Shown: positions 22,838 to 33,826 of the stretch, piece by piece
How positions within the stretch are numbered: the stretch's first letter is position 1
How the letters are laid out: each line of letters begins with the position of its first letter
The notes under the pieces: generated by a model
Databases searched by the model: none
What the model was told of the DNA's origin: nothing
Seen by the model: the letters and a program-made list of their open reading frames with translations, nothing else
Made by a program: the position numbers and the translations under genes
DNA from: Paralithodes platypus
Taxonomy: Eukaryota > Arthropoda > Malacostraca > Decapoda > Lithodidae
Length of the DNA: 64,000 bases
Reading direction: 5' to 3'
Assembly: GCA_032716605.1 (NCBI GenBank)
Contig: CM064560.1
Span: 16,014,966-16,078,965 of the forward strand

Positions 22838-22878
<41 letters not shown>
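22838..22878. repeat. (CA)n microsatellite
   Basis: About twenty CA units. Confidence 0.95.
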
Positions 22879-22879
<1 letters not shown>

Positions 22880-22895
22880 TCACTCCCATTCTCTC

Positions 22896-23125
22896 TCTCT
22901 TTACGAGGCCAGATTATCGTGTGTTATAAGATTATTTGACATAGTAGATATCAATGCACTGTTCGTGATTGATAACAATGCTGCAACCCGAGGTCATGGA
23001 ATTCAATTAAATGGAAAGAAGCCTTGCCTAGTTGACACACTAAACTTGACATGCAGTTTGGTCAAAGAGTTCAATAGTTTACCAAGGGAAATAGTCCATA
23101 GTAATTCATTGATACGTTTAAGGGA
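22896..23125 (+). pseudogene. CR1-like RT C-terminal relic
   Basis: The open frame reads RLSCVIRLFDIVDINALFVI, then NNAATRGHGIQLNGKKP and LVKEFNSLPREIVHSNS. This matches the layout of the CR1 C-terminus seen at 54375-54640 (RGDLIQVFKIIKGIDNM, YTRGNGCKI, VVNLWNGLPRDVI). It begins just after a CT/CA microsatellite and ends where family A-like sequence starts. Catalytic motifs are absent. Confidence 0.6.
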
Positions 23126-23149
23126 GGATGGGGGTTTTTTCCAGCGCCC

Positions 23150-23430
23150 CTTCTCTCACATGTTTAGCCCCATTAGTTTTGAAATTTTAAAACGTTCGGC
23201 CCATTTGTTTGGCGATTTCAAGACCTTTCGTCCCCTTTCTTTGTCAATATTATAACCTTTTGTCCCATTTAGGTGCCGATTTTTTCATGGCGAACGATAG
23301 CGAGCCTGTAATTTAGGAGGAATCGGCCTTTGCCCGGGACATTTTTCTCCCATCAAATTAATCTAGAAGGGGGATGGATTTTGAGGATGTTTTTAAGCTT
23401 GATGGAGGTCTAGCGAGGAAACTAAACAAA
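23150..23430 (+). repeat. Family A dispersed repeat, nearly full copy
   Basis: The clearest copy: TTTAGCCCCATTAGTTTTGA, TCGGCCCATTTGTTTGGCGA, CAAGACCTTTCGTCCCCTTT, CCATTTAGGTGCCGATTTTT, TGGCGAACGATAGCGAGCCT, GTAATTTAGGAGGAATCGGC, CATTTTTCTCCCATC, AGAAGGGGGATGG, AAGCTTGATGGAGGTCTAGC and GAGGAAACTAAAC. Confidence 0.8.
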
Positions 23431-23505
23431 TATATACATAGGCCTATAATATATATATATAAATATATACATAGGCCTATAATATATATATATAAATATA
23501 TCGTC
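23427..23505. repeat. 33-bp AT-rich duplication
   Basis: AAATATATACATAGGCCTAT plus (AT)n occurs twice in tandem, with a partial third copy. Confidence 0.8.
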
Positions 23506-23929
23506 CAACAATTAGAACCTTCACGACTTCAGAAGAGATTATACTCTCATCTGCTGAACACTGGATATGTAAATTCCCGCTCAGACCAAATTTCCTGGAC
23601 GATAAGGTTACACTTTCTCCTACTTTCCGGTACGGATTTTTAGTCGAGGATGAGGAGAGAGCCTTCTACTTTGATGTCCTATTTTTCTACTATAAACTGC
23701 CCATATATCCAGTAATTTTAAGGCCGGACCACCTAGTAGGGAATGCAAGGTCTGTGTGGTCTGAATATATGTGTAACTCTGTGTACCTGTCGGTTTCCCT
23801 CTCACTTTCACTACCCTCCAGCTTCGGGGCCCGTATTATTATCTATATTTCCCAGAAGGTTATTGGTAGAGGAATGTGGAAGCCTTAGGTATGCCAGTAA
23901 AAGATTGGATAACAAGACCTTCTTGGCTG

Positions 23930-23935
<6 letters not shown>

Positions 23936-24007
<72 letters not shown>
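23936..24007. repeat. (GA)n microsatellite
   Basis: About 35 GA units. The REREREK frame is an artefact. Confidence 0.95.
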
Positions 24008-24010
<3 letters not shown>

Positions 24011-24209
24011 CGAGTGTGAACTATAAGCAGTAACTAGTTTCTCAAATACCTTGCGGCTCATTTCAAGGGGATACTCTCATAGCAAAGTGTGCATATTACT
24101 ATACATTATTATCTTAAGCTGTTCCATCGAAGAACTATATTTTAACTTTTGAGGAAAGTTACTTGCAGGTAGAACAGATTTTATATACTATATATGAAGA
24201 AGTTTCCAT

Positions 24210-24275
24210 ATCTATCTATTGCCAAACACCTTGATTCCTGAGGGGATGGCCACGAATGAATCACCTCCATATTCC
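24210..24275 (-). mobile_element. RTE-like 3' tail fragment
   Basis: TATCTATCTATTGCCAAACA, CTTGATTCCTGAGGGGATGG and CCACGAATGAATCACCTCCA parallel the 3' end of the RTE-like fragment at 20265-20330. Only about 65 bases of the tail are present. Confidence 0.6.
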
Positions 24276-24512
24276 TATAGTAGTACTAAATCTCTTCAGC
24301 TCCGACCTCCAGCCATGGTTGCGTGCTGTATTCCTATTTAGGGTAAACATTTTGTTAAAACCAAAAATGTCAAACCCATTTCGTGTTTTAAAGACTTCAG
24401 TTTGTTGATCTCGTAGTCTATGCGTTTCCAACAAGAAGAGACCAAGAGCTCTTAACCGATCCTCATCTATCTATCTATATGCTAATATACTGTATATCCT
24501 CATACGTCACCA

Positions 24513-26304
24513 TGTTACGACCTGCACAACGAAATAGACAAGGGCACTTAATATTGGACTACAAGATAGGCTAGATCTGCAACAACGGTACGCTAATTCC
24601 AAACCCTCGAACTATTAAGCCGGTGAACAAAACACTTAAACCCTCCAGAGTTAATCTACTGGATAACAGGGTATCAATTAACTGGGTTAAGTGTACTTCT
24701 ACAAAGGCTTTCCGGTGACGGCAAAGCCTACTCACAACAAGAGTAATTACGTTAATAAAAAGCTCTCAAGTAATAACAATGCTTAAATAAACTATGACAA
24801 TATTTAATGCAAGATTATATGCTTACGTTATCTTTAGCGTGAGTCTGAACTCAACACTAAACTCTTCAATGCTCTATGAAAGCACTTGAAGTCTAGTCCT
24901 ACAGCAAACAGATATGGAATCTTCTGAAAATGTCTGATGCTCTAATATGCTCGTCGAATATAAAACAAGAATAATGCAGGGGCAGGACACCAAAGCGTGT
25001 ATCTTAAATACACCAACAAGTAGGATACATATATATAGAAACAAGGGAGTGCAACAACTCTGTGACAGCACTAACAACAGCAACTCAAAACAGTACTTCC
25101 TTAGCCAAAGTAACAGCCATACTGGGTTGTGCACTATGCATCAACCTAGGCTAAAACAATACGTGAATAATTGCTAAAGCATACGCAGTTAAAGTTAATA
25201 AACAAAATGCTGTCTTTCTTACTAATAAAGTCTAGCAGCAGCATAAAGGTACAAGGAGCCTAGGCAGGGCTCAAACATGCTCGCAGCCTACTGTCTCCCC
25301 TGAACAGATTTCCCTTATCTTACGTTAAGTGACTAGGAGGCTCTCTTGGTAAGTCCAGATCTCAAGTATCTGGTCTTACCCTGGCGCTACTCAAAGGTCA
25401 ACAAAATTTAGTTAGCAAGCATACAAGCAAGAGTAGGCAAAAGCCCTTCGCTTGTATACTGCTAAGCTCGCAAAGGAAAATATGCACAAGGGTGTACTAC
25501 AGGCTATCTAGCTCCGTCGAAGTCGTACAGGCTCTGACTTGCCATATACATAACACAGACAACGACCAAAGGTACCCTCCACTGTCTAGCATTAAATAGT
25601 AATAAAGAACAACCAAATAATTAGAAGCACCCAATAATATGAATCCCTGTGACTATGATTCTAATAACCTCTAAAGCTAGTGCAAAACATATATGTGAGA
25701 ACAGGCGCTGGTAATACGACTGGCCGACTATGGAAGTCGTATGCGAGAACCAGAAGGGATGGGTAATTGAATAAAGATAAGAAGTATGGACAAGAACAAG
25801 TTCAGAGAGAGAAACAGTAGTAAAGAGGTTAGATTTGAGACAGAATGCGAGGTACATGTAGGACTGAGCGCGCAATGCCATGCTCTGCGGGAGTGAGGAG
25901 GGTAGGAGCCCGACCACTGGGCTAGGAGGGCGGCGACCAACCACAGGCCACTACGTCACATGAAAAGCAGACGTCATATACCACGCCAGGCCCGCCGTCC
26001 AATAGCGAGCGAGCGGGCCCACCGAGCGAGGAATGCACACGTACATACGCACACACACTGCCTCTTCGCTCTCCCCTCCGACTCTCTTTCTCTCTCTCAC
26101 GCGCTGCATGTTATAATAACTACTATGGATATAAAATACTTCTAAGTGTCACAGACAAGAATAAAGGCAAACACTGATCTGTCTGTGACAACATGAATAC
26201 TAAGAAAGAAAGAACATTGTTCTACGATTATTATAGCCCATTTCACTGCCGTGGCGAGTGCTAGCGAGTCACGAGTACATTCTGGCAAGCTGGCCAGCGT
26301 AACA
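24513..26304. mobile_element. Possible solo LTR (tentative)
   Basis: A 1.8-kb block of otherwise unmatched DNA begins TGTTACGACC and ends CGTAACA, so its ends are inverted (TGTTACG/CGTAACA) and carry the TG...CA of retroviral-type LTRs. No flanking target duplication is visible (CACCA against GTTAT), and there is no gag-pol frame. A second inverted pair, TGTCACAGACA/TGTCTGTGACA, lies at 26147-26191. The ends could be coincidental. Confidence 0.25.
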
Positions 26305-26396
26305 GTTATCCTAATAAATAAGTGTATTTTGTAGCCCTAGCTTGTAGTCGCTCTATGTCATCCTTGTGTACTGAATCCCACAAATCCTTCCCAAGC

Positions 26397-26910
26397 TTAA
26401 CCCTTAGAAGATACGATGATGCATTTATGTTAGGTTTTCTGGCTAGTATTAGACGATTGTATTATTCATATTAGAAAAAAGGTATGTTGGAGTCAGAGGG
26501 TAAACATATATAATATTTCCCGTTATAATTTATAAAAGGTATGTTGGAGTCAGAGGGTACACATATATAATATTTCCCGTTATAATTTATAAAAGGTATG
26601 TGGGAGTCAGAGGGTAAACATATATAATATTTCCCGTTATAATTTATAAAAGGTATGTGGGAGTCAGAGGGTAAACATATATAATATTTCCCGTTATAAT
26701 TTATAAAAGGTATGTGGGAGTCAGAGGGTACACATATATAATATTTCCCGTTATAATTTATAAAAGGTATGTGGGAGTCAGAGGGTAAACATATATATAA
26801 TATTTCCCGTTATAATTTCCACAGATCCTCCCTAAGTTTTATAAAAATCGCTTAATAATAGCCAGAATACGGTATACTGTCAAAATGCGTCATATTCTTA
26901 TGAGGGTAAA
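26397..26910. mobile_element. TTAA MITE containing a 57-bp tandem array
   Basis: TTAACCCTTAGAAGATACGA and TTTTCTGGCTAGTATTAGAC form the left arm. GCTTAATAATAGCCAGAATA and ACTGTCAAAATGCGTCATAT form the inverted right arm. The right TTAA is degraded (GAGGGTAAAT). The array at 26477-26818 expands the interior. Confidence 0.65.
26477..26818. repeat. 57-bp tandem array, 6 copies
   Basis: Units beginning AAAAGGTATGTGGGAGTCAG recur with GGTATG at 26481, 26538, 26595, 26652, 26709 and 26766. Sites alternate between GTTGG/GTGGG and TAAAC/TACAC, and the last unit has an extra AT. Confidence 0.95.
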
Positions 26911-27727
26911 TAAAATCGTCTAATAATAGCCAAAATTAAATGAAAACTTGCATCTCGGTCTACCGAAATTGTATACATATTTACTTGTGTTCCTATTCTG
27001 ATTAATCTTAATAAAGGTCTAGGGAGCAAACTGTCCTCCCCTCTCCCCCTTAATGGATCATATCTCGTTGAAGAATACAGGAAGACAGCAACAATCAAAC
27101 ATCAACAGTGTATAATATATTCCAAAATAATGAAGCAAGGCAGGTAACTCAGAGCTCCTGTCGTGGTGACATTATTGGTAAGTGGTAAAGGTAAAGGTGG
27201 GACCAACGTCATACTTTCATCCATGTTAAAGCAATAAACTAGGTCTGAAGAAGAAACAATGAAGAAGACAAATGTGAAAAGGAAAAGAAAAAGGGAGACT
27301 AAGAAGAAAGGCAGAAGAAGAAAGTGAAAAGAAGAAAGGGAGGAGAAGAGAGGAAGGCGAAAACAAAGGAAGAAGAAATGTGAGAGGGGGCGACTTCATA
27401 GTCCATTATAATAATCGCAATAGGTAGATTGATAGATAGATATATAAATATAGATATATACTTGAAAATCCTAGCTATATTGGTTGAGACAATTTTATCG
27501 AAGAATTACTTTCAACATCTTCGGATTTTTGTTTTCTTTTTTTTTGCAGTTAGAACAAATCATTATATATCAAGAAGAATCCAAATAGTTCTTTATTATC
27601 CCTAACTAACTTTCAAATTATTGTGTGATGGTTCCATTATATATTCTTCTTGCTGATCCTTTCCCACCTCTGTGACCCTTTTTATCTGTTCCTTCCTTAC
27701 TTCCTTATCTTCCTACTCACTAACAGT
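26911..27727. other. Intergenic, purine-rich in the middle
   Basis: No gene seen. A GAAGAAAGG-rich segment lies at 27245-27380. GGTCTAGGGAGCAAACTGTC at 27008 is a short family A-like remnant. Confidence 0.6.
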
Positions 27728-27846
27728 CTGTCCTACTACTACTACTACTACTACTACTCACTAACAGTCTGTCCTCCTACTACTACTACTACTCACTAAC
27801 AGTCTGTCCTCCTACTACTACTACTACTCACTAACAGTCTGTCCTA
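27728..27846. repeat. (TAC)n / ACTAACAGTCTGTCCT minisatellite
   Basis: Runs of CTACTACTACTACTACT alternate with CACTAACAGTCTGTCCTC. The same unit resumes at 30886-30950, on the other side of the retroelement. Confidence 0.9.
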
Positions 27847-30800
27847 ATTTTTTTTTGTTTTTTTTTTGTTTTTTTTTTTTTTTTTAATATTGTTCATACA
27901 TTTTATTTTACAAGCATCAGATATTACTATTCAACACCATGCAACTTCAATCCAGTCTCCTTCCTATGCGACCCTCTGCCACTGCTGCCTCGTAGTCCAC
28001 TTCTGCCACCGTCGCTGGTTGTGGTGCAGACAGTCTTGTTCCCCGCAGGCATAGTAGTGCTGATCTGAGCAACGAGAAAGATAGACGGCACCTCATCCAG
28101 GCTACAACGTGGCTCCTGGGCTGTTTCTTCTTCTCTGCGATGATCTCTGCAAGCCTTGAATAGAAGCACTGGGCCCTAGGTCCCATCCCTCCAGATGTGG
28201 TGAAGACTAGTGGGGTAAAGCTGCCATGTTCGATATTTAAGATCCTTTCCCCATATGCCCTGACCTTCTCTTGTTCATTCCTCTTGTGTGCAGCCTCCAG
28301 AGACAGCCCGCTGTAGCTATGGGCCATTGGGTCGAATATTCTTACGTCAAAGAATGCTCGCTGTGCTCTTGTCCAAAAACTTCTTGCACTAACGTCCACT
28401 CGTGCTTCGTTGGATGTGTTGGCCGTCCTGTGCTGCAAGATCTCTCCCTCCAAGGGAATGAGTGATGGTTCGCGCACCACATCTCGACACACCTCCCTGA
28501 GCATGTTCGCCGTTACATCTCTTACTTCATCGTGCCTGATGCTGATGAATCCTCCCTTCTTACATATCATGCTGTGGTCTGCATCGTTGTTGATTCCACA
28601 AACGCATCGATCAGGCAGTCCTTCAATCGGCCAATCATACCTCAGTGCAATAGCATCATTAAATTCTTGTTTGTTTAGATTGAAGCCTTTTGCCTTGATT
28701 GGTAGTTTTGTCAGCCAATTTGAAGCACCCGTTTCTTGTGCTATTTGTACTTTTCTTGTTAGTCTCGGGGAAAGTTGTCGCATCAATTGTGCCAGGTCAT
28801 TTTTCTGTGAGTTTTGCCTCTCTGACGTGATGGTCTTTCTGATGTTGTAGATGTCCGCCTGGTCCACTTCGCCGTCAGGATCTTGCGCTACGATGCGTTC
28901 AGTGAGAGATTCTGTTATCTTTACTGAGTTCTCGTGTTCCGTTGTCGCCCTCCTCACCGGATTGATGATTCCAAGCCCTCCTAACCTAGGAGGAAGTGCG
29001 AGCAACTCCCTCTCTGTAGCATTTGGGGTGTGGGACTTCATCCAAGCTGGGATGAGTTTGTCTCTGATGGCATCTTCTAGCGGTTGAAGTTGTGGACCCA
29101 CGTTTGGAATGGTACGCATCAAGTAGGTCCAGCGGTGTTTGACCCCATATGTGAATGCCGAATATGCAGCCTGTGGTTCCGTCTTTGCAATTTTGGCTAG
29201 TATTTCTATTTCGTTTACCCACTCTCTGACCTTCTCTTCCATGTATTGCTTCTTGAACTCTTCTGTGCCAATCACTGCCCCTAGATGACGCTGTCCGTCC
29301 TTTGTTACGACCACTTCACTACCGTTGAAAGCTTCTAAGGCATTTTCGTAATGTTCTGCTTTTACTATCAGTATAGACTTACTAGCCTTTGGAAAGTATC
29401 CTATTTCTGGTCCCACTTGTGATACTTGCTCCCACCAGCTCTTGAGATCATTGACTTTCCCTGCTCCAGTGAGATCATCTGCATAGGCCGCCTGCTTAAC
29501 ATGTGTCGTCTCATGTCTTGTTAATGATAGCAACACCGAGAGACCTAATGCGTACATCGCCATTGCTACTGGGTCCCCTTGTGTGGTTCCTTCCATTGAT
29601 TTCAGTGCCGTTCCACGTCGTGAGTTTTGGTTGTTTACTATGAAGAGGTCTGCAGGCTGTTTATAGGTATTCTCTACATAGGTGGCTAAGCTGGGGCATT
29701 TTACCTTGATGTTGTGAATTGCTGTCTTTCTGTTGATGGTGTTAAAGGCATTTGATGCATCCACTAACAACACGGCTTCACATTCGTCTTGCTCATATAT
29801 TTCTCTTATTGCATGAATTGCTGCCTCTCCCCCTGCTTGGTGGCCAGCACACACTTGGAGATTTCCAGCCGCTGACCGCACATCGTCCTTCACCACCTCC
29901 ATTATGCATTTTCCGATGATTCTTCTCAACACTTCACCCACCCCTACAGGTCTGCACCCTGGATTCTTGTCCAATGGTATTAGACGACAAGCTGTGTAGG
30001 CCTCCAAGTGTTGACAATCTTGAGTGGCCATTTTTCTTGCAAGATCTGCCAGCGCCCTGCGTAAGTCGGTCGCTGCAACTCCGAAAAGTGTGCTGCTCAG
30101 GATTGTTCTCCAACCGTTTGCATCCATCCCTGAGGGTCCTGCACTGCCTTGTGTCCCTAGAGCCTTTTTCCAAATCTTCTCGCCTGTGATTTGTTCGTAG
30201 ATGACGGGGTTCGGTGGTATATAAGCCCCCTCTAGCTTCTGACTCTCGGATATACTAGGTTGCGGATGTTTCTCTTCCAGCAGCTTGATGGTATCTCTTG
30301 TGATAGGCAACAGCCCACTAGCTGCCTCCTTTGTCAGCGATCGTATTGCAGGTGCCACTTTACCTTGTCTCATCTGGTCGCCGAATCTCCTGGCCTTGTC
30401 CTCAGTGTTTTCTCTTTTGTGTTGCCGTCTGCCTTGTCTCTCTTGTAATGCTCTGGCTTCACTGAGTAAGTCATCCATCTTGTTATCATTCCACAGTTTC
30501 ACTCTATTTGTTAGCGCTGTTACATTTTCCGCTTGTCTAGAATTGCGGTGAGTTTTTTGCAAGAAGAGATGTGGAATGCTGAAAAATAACTTGAGAGCAT
30601 ACGGGGCTAAAGGTCTGTCATAGACATAGTTATAAATGAGCTTTTTCATCTCTGTCAACAGTTTGGTGGTGGCGTCACATTTAGGTGGGTTGAATAAACT
30701 GTGTGCAGACCAATCTACAATTTCTGAGTAAGCTGCCTCTGTCCAAATTTTTACCTCCTCTCCCCGTAGTCCTTTCCATTGAAGGGGTCCTCCTCTGCCA

Positions 30801-30885
30801 TCAACTTCTGCGGGTCTCTCCAGGGCTGCTTCCCTCTGTGGTCCCACCTCCCTGTGTGCTTCTCGGGGCTCTTCGTTGCAATAGG
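27847..30885 (-). mobile_element. RLE-type non-LTR retrotransposon copy b, open frame
   Basis: A 13-base direct repeat (ACAGTCTGTCCTA) occurs at 27834-27846 and 30886-30898. It is either a target duplication or two minisatellite units. The T-run at 27848-27886 is the poly(A) tail on the minus strand. The element is 5'-truncated but keeps one uninterrupted frame. It is very similar to copy c just to the right. Confidence 0.85.
27947..30847 (-). CDS. Reverse transcriptase with RLE-like C-terminus
   Basis: This 966-codon frame has no stop. RT fingers: GPSGMDANGW (about residue 237) and LIPLDKNPGCRPVGVGEVLR (about 289). Motif A is LLVDASNAFN (361-370), motif B is EGTTQGDP, and the catalytic box is YADD (455-458). 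The thumb includes HLGAVIGTEEF and PRLGGLGIINP. The C-terminus has C748-x-C750-x7-H758-x3-C762, then R816-V-D818 and F-D834-V-R. That pattern resembles the CCHC plus PDDEXK-type endonuclease of R2/R4-class elements, so I infer a restriction-like nuclease rather than an APE enzyme. No N-terminal APE domain is present. The true start is probably lost by 5' truncation. The DASNAFN and AMAMYA signatures recur in a family I know from marine invertebrates but cannot name securely. Confidence 0.8.
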   Translation of the reverse strand: MGPQREAALERPAEVDGRGGPLQWKGLRGEEVKIWTEAAYSEIVDWSAHSLFNPPKCDATTKLLTEMKKLIYNYVYDRPLAPYALKLFFSIPHLFLQKTHRNSRQAENVTALTNRVKLWNDNKMDDLLSEARALQERQGRRQHKRENTEDKARRFGDQMRQGKVAPAIRSLTKEAASGLLPITRDTIKLLEEKHPQPSISESQKLEGAYIPPNPVIYEQITGEKIWKKALGTQGSAGPSGMDANGWRTILSSTLFGVAATDLRRALADLARKMATQDCQHLEAYTACRLIPLDKNPGCRPVGVGEVLRRIIGKCIMEVVKDDVRSAAGNLQVCAGHQAGGEAAIHAIREIYEQDECEAVLLVDASNAFNTINRKTAIHNIKVKCPSLATYVENTYKQPADLFIVNNQNSRRGTALKSMEGTTQGDPVAMAMYALGLSVLLSLTRHETTHVKQAAYADDLTGAGKVNDLKSWWEQVSQVGPEIGYFPKASKSILIVKAEHYENALEAFNGSEVVVTKDGQRHLGAVIGTEEFKKQYMEEKVREWVNEIEILAKIAKTEPQAAYSAFTYGVKHRWTYLMRTIPNVGPQLQPLEDAIRDKLIPAWMKSHTPNATERELLALPPRLGGLGIINPVRRATTEHENSVKITESLTERIVAQDPDGEVDQADIYNIRKTITSERQNSQKNDLAQLMRQLSPRLTRKVQIAQETGASNWLTKLPIKAKGFNLNKQEFNDAIALRYDWPIEGLPDRCVCGINNDADHSMICKKGGFISIRHDEVRDVTANMLREVCRDVVREPSLIPLEGEILQHRTANTSNEARVDVSARSFWTRAQRAFFDVRIFDPMAHSYSGLSLEAAHKRNEQEKVRAYGERILNIEHGSFTPLVFTTSGGMGPRAQCFYSRLAEIIAEKKKQPRSHVVAWMRCRLSFSLLRSALLCLRGTRLSAPQPATVAEVDYEAAVAEGRIGRRLD

Positions 30886-31199
30886 ACAGTCTGTCCTATT
30901 ACTACTACTACTACTACTACTACTACTCACTAACAGCCTGTCCTCCTCCTATTTTTTTTTTTTTTTTTTTTTTTAATTAAACCACTCAGTCTGTGCATCC
31001 CCTCTTTGGACCCTAGACCAGGTCAGAATAGTCATCAAAGCGCCTGACTTCGTTGTCATTCAGCTACTTCCTATTCCGGGGTAAGCACTCAGACTAATCA
31101 TCGTGGATTACTACTACTACATTGATTTGTATTTAATATTTTTCATACATTTCATGTTACTACTACTACCATCACCACCTCCACCATCACCACCACCAC
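30886..31199. repeat. Minisatellite remainder, T-run and mixed (TAC)/(CAC) repeats
   Basis: TACTACTAC plus CACTAACAGCCTGTCCTCC continue the left-hand minisatellite, followed by 22 T (30953-30974). Unique sequence follows, then TACTACTACTACCATCACCA-type repeats at 31153-31205. The T-run may be the tail of another, unidentified minus-strand insertion. Confidence 0.7.
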
Positions 31200-33745
31200 T
31201 ACCATAGATTTAACATTGTACACATATTAAATTTCACAAGCATCAGATACTACTATTCTACACCATGCAACTTCAGTCCAGTCTCCTTCCTATGCGACCC
31301 TCTGCCACTGCTGCCTCGTAGTCTACTTCTGCCACCGTCACTGGTTGTGGTGCAGACCTTCTTGTTCCCCGCAGGCATAGTAGTGCTGATCTGAGCAATG
31401 AGAAAGATAGACGGCACCTCATCCAGGCTACGACGAGGCTCCTAGGCTGTTGCTTCTTCTCTGCGATGATCTCTGCTAGCCTTGAATAGAAGCACTGGGC
31501 CCTGGGTCCCATCCCTCCTGATGTGGTGAAGACTAGTGGGGTAAAGCTGCCATGTTCGACGTGTAAGATCCTTTCTCCATATGTCCTGACCTTCTCTCGT
31601 TCGTTCTTCTTGTGTGCAGCCTCCAGAGACAGCTCGCTGTAGCTGTGGGCCATTGGGTCAAATACTCTTATGTCAAAGAACGCTCGCTGTGCATTTGTCC
31701 AAAAGCCTCTTGCACTAACGTTCAATCTTGCTTCAGTGGATGTGTTGGCCGTCCTGTGCTGCATGATCTCTCCACCCAAGGGAATGAGTGATGGTTCGCT
31801 CACCACATCTCTACACACCTCCCTGAGCATGTTCGCTGTTACATTTCTTACTTTATCGTGCCTGATGCTGATGAATCCTCCTTTCTTACATATCATGGTG
31901 TGGTCTGTATCGTTGATGGTTCCACAAACGCATCGATCGGGCAGTCCTTCAATCGGCCAATCATACCTCAGTGCAATAGCATCATTAAATTCTTGTTTGT
32001 CGAGAGTGAAGCTTTTTGCCTTGATTGGTAGTGTTGTCAGCAATTTGAAGCGCCCGTTTCTTGTGCTATTTGTAGATTTGTAGTTTTCTTGTTTGTCTCG
32101 GGTGAAGTTGTCCCATCAATTGTGCCAGGTCATTTTTCTGTGAGTTTTGCCTCTCTGACGTGATGGTCTTTCTGATGTTGTAGATGTCTGCCTGGTCTAC
32201 TTCACCGTCAGAATCTTGTGCTACGATACGGTCAGTGAGAGATCCTGTTATCTTTACCGAGTTCTGGTATTCCGTTACCGCCCTCTTCACTGGGTCGATG
32301 ATTCACCATCCCTCCCAACCTAGGAGGCAGTGCGAGCAGCTCCCTCTCTGTAGCATTCGGGGTGTGCGACTTTATCCACGCTGGGATGAGTTTGTCTCTG
32401 ATGGCATCTTCCAGCGGTTGAAGTAATGCGCTCACATTTGGAATGGTTCTCATCAAGTAGGTCCAGCGATGTTTGACCCCATATGTGAATGCTGAATACG
32501 CGGCCTGTGGTTCCGTCTTTGCAATATTGGCCAGTTTCTCAATTTCTTTTACCCATTCTCTGACCTTCTCCTCTATGTATTTGTTCTTGAACTCTTCCGT
32601 GCCAATCACCGCCCCAAGGTGATGCTGTCCGTCCTTTGTTACTACCACTTCACTACCGCTGAAAGCTTCTACCGCCCTTTCATAATGTTCTGTTTTTACT
32701 ATTAGTATTGACTTTCTGGCATTTGGATGGTACCCTATTTTTGGTCCTACCTCTGATATTTGCTCCCACCAGTGCTTGAGATTGTTGACTTTTCCCGCTC
32801 CAGTGAGATCGTCTGCATAGGCCACCTGCTTGACTTGCGTCGCCTCATGGCTTATTAAGGTTAGCAACACTGAGAGACCTAAGGCGTACATTGCCATTGC
32901 TACTGGGTCACCTTTTGTGGTTCCTTCTATTGATTTCAGAGGTGTTCCCCTTCGTGTGTTCTGGTTGTTTACAATGAAGAGGTCCGCAGGCTTGTTATAG
33001 GTGTTCTCTACATAGATGGCAAAGCTGGGGCATTTTACTTTGATGTTATGTATTGCCGTCTTTCTGTTGATGGTGTTAAAGGCGTTTGTTGCATCCACTA
33101 GCAGCACAGCTTCACAGTCCACTTGCTCATATATTTTTCTTATGGCATGAATTGCTGCCTCTCCCCCTGCTTGGTGGCCGGCACACACTTGGAGATTACC
33201 GGCCGCTGACCGCACATCGTCTTTCACCACTTCCATTATGCATTTTCCGATGATTCTTCTCAGCACTTCACCCACTCCTACTGGTCTGCATCCTGGATTC
33301 TTGTCTAAAGGTATTAGGCGACAAGCTGTGTAAGCCTCCAAATGTTGACAATTTTGGGTGGTCATCTTTCTTGCAAGAGCTGCCAGAGCCCTACATAAGT
33401 CTGTTACTGCTAGTCCGAAGATTGCTCTACTCAGGATTGTCCTCCAGCCGTTTGCATCCAGCCCTGATGAGCCTGCACTGCCTTGTGTCCCTAGAGCCTT
33501 TTTCCAAATCATTTCGCCTGTGATTCGTTCGTATATGACGGTGTTCGGCGGTATATAATCACCCTCTAGCCTCTGACTCTCGTGGACACTAGGTTGTGGA
33601 TGTTTCTCTTTCAACATTTGGATGGTTTCTCTTGTGATAGGCAGCAACCCACAAGCTGCCTCCTTTGTCAGGGACCTTATTGCAGGTGCCACTTTTCCTT
33701 GCCTTATCTGGTCGCCGAATCTCCTGGCCTCGTCTTCATTGTTTT
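31200..33745 (-). mobile_element. RLE-type non-LTR retrotransposon copy c, 5'-truncated
   Basis: Close sister of copy b, sharing the 3' UTR phrase ACAAGCATCAGATACTACTA. Similarity to copy b stops near 33745 (about residue 150 of copy b), and (TG)n follows. Its 3' end adjoins (TAC)/(CAC) repeats, as in copy b. Confidence 0.85.
31273..33745 (-). pseudogene. RT with RLE-like C-terminus, copy c, frameshifted
   Basis: The main frame (33767-32232) covers RT, with AVLLVDATNAFN, EGTTKGDPVAMAM and VAYADDLTGAGKV. It breaks near 32307, where an indel changes the GGLGIINP region to GGMVNH. A middle frame (32290-32066) then carries DRIVAQDSDGEVDQADIYNI, and a second shift near 32043 (one base lost in the codons for SNWLT) leads to the CCHC and nuclease frame (32043-31273). 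Catalytic residues are conserved within each piece, so decay is recent. Confidence 0.85.
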
Positions 33746-33776
33746 TCTTTAGGGTAGTCTGCAGCAACTGTGAGTA

Positions 33777-33794
33777 TGAGTATGTGTATGTGTG

Positions 33795-33825
<31 letters not shown>

Positions 33826-33826
33826 T
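33777..33826. repeat. (TG)n microsatellite
   Basis: About 22 TG units with one CG, lying exactly between the RLE copy c truncation point and the start of the next element. Confidence 0.9.
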
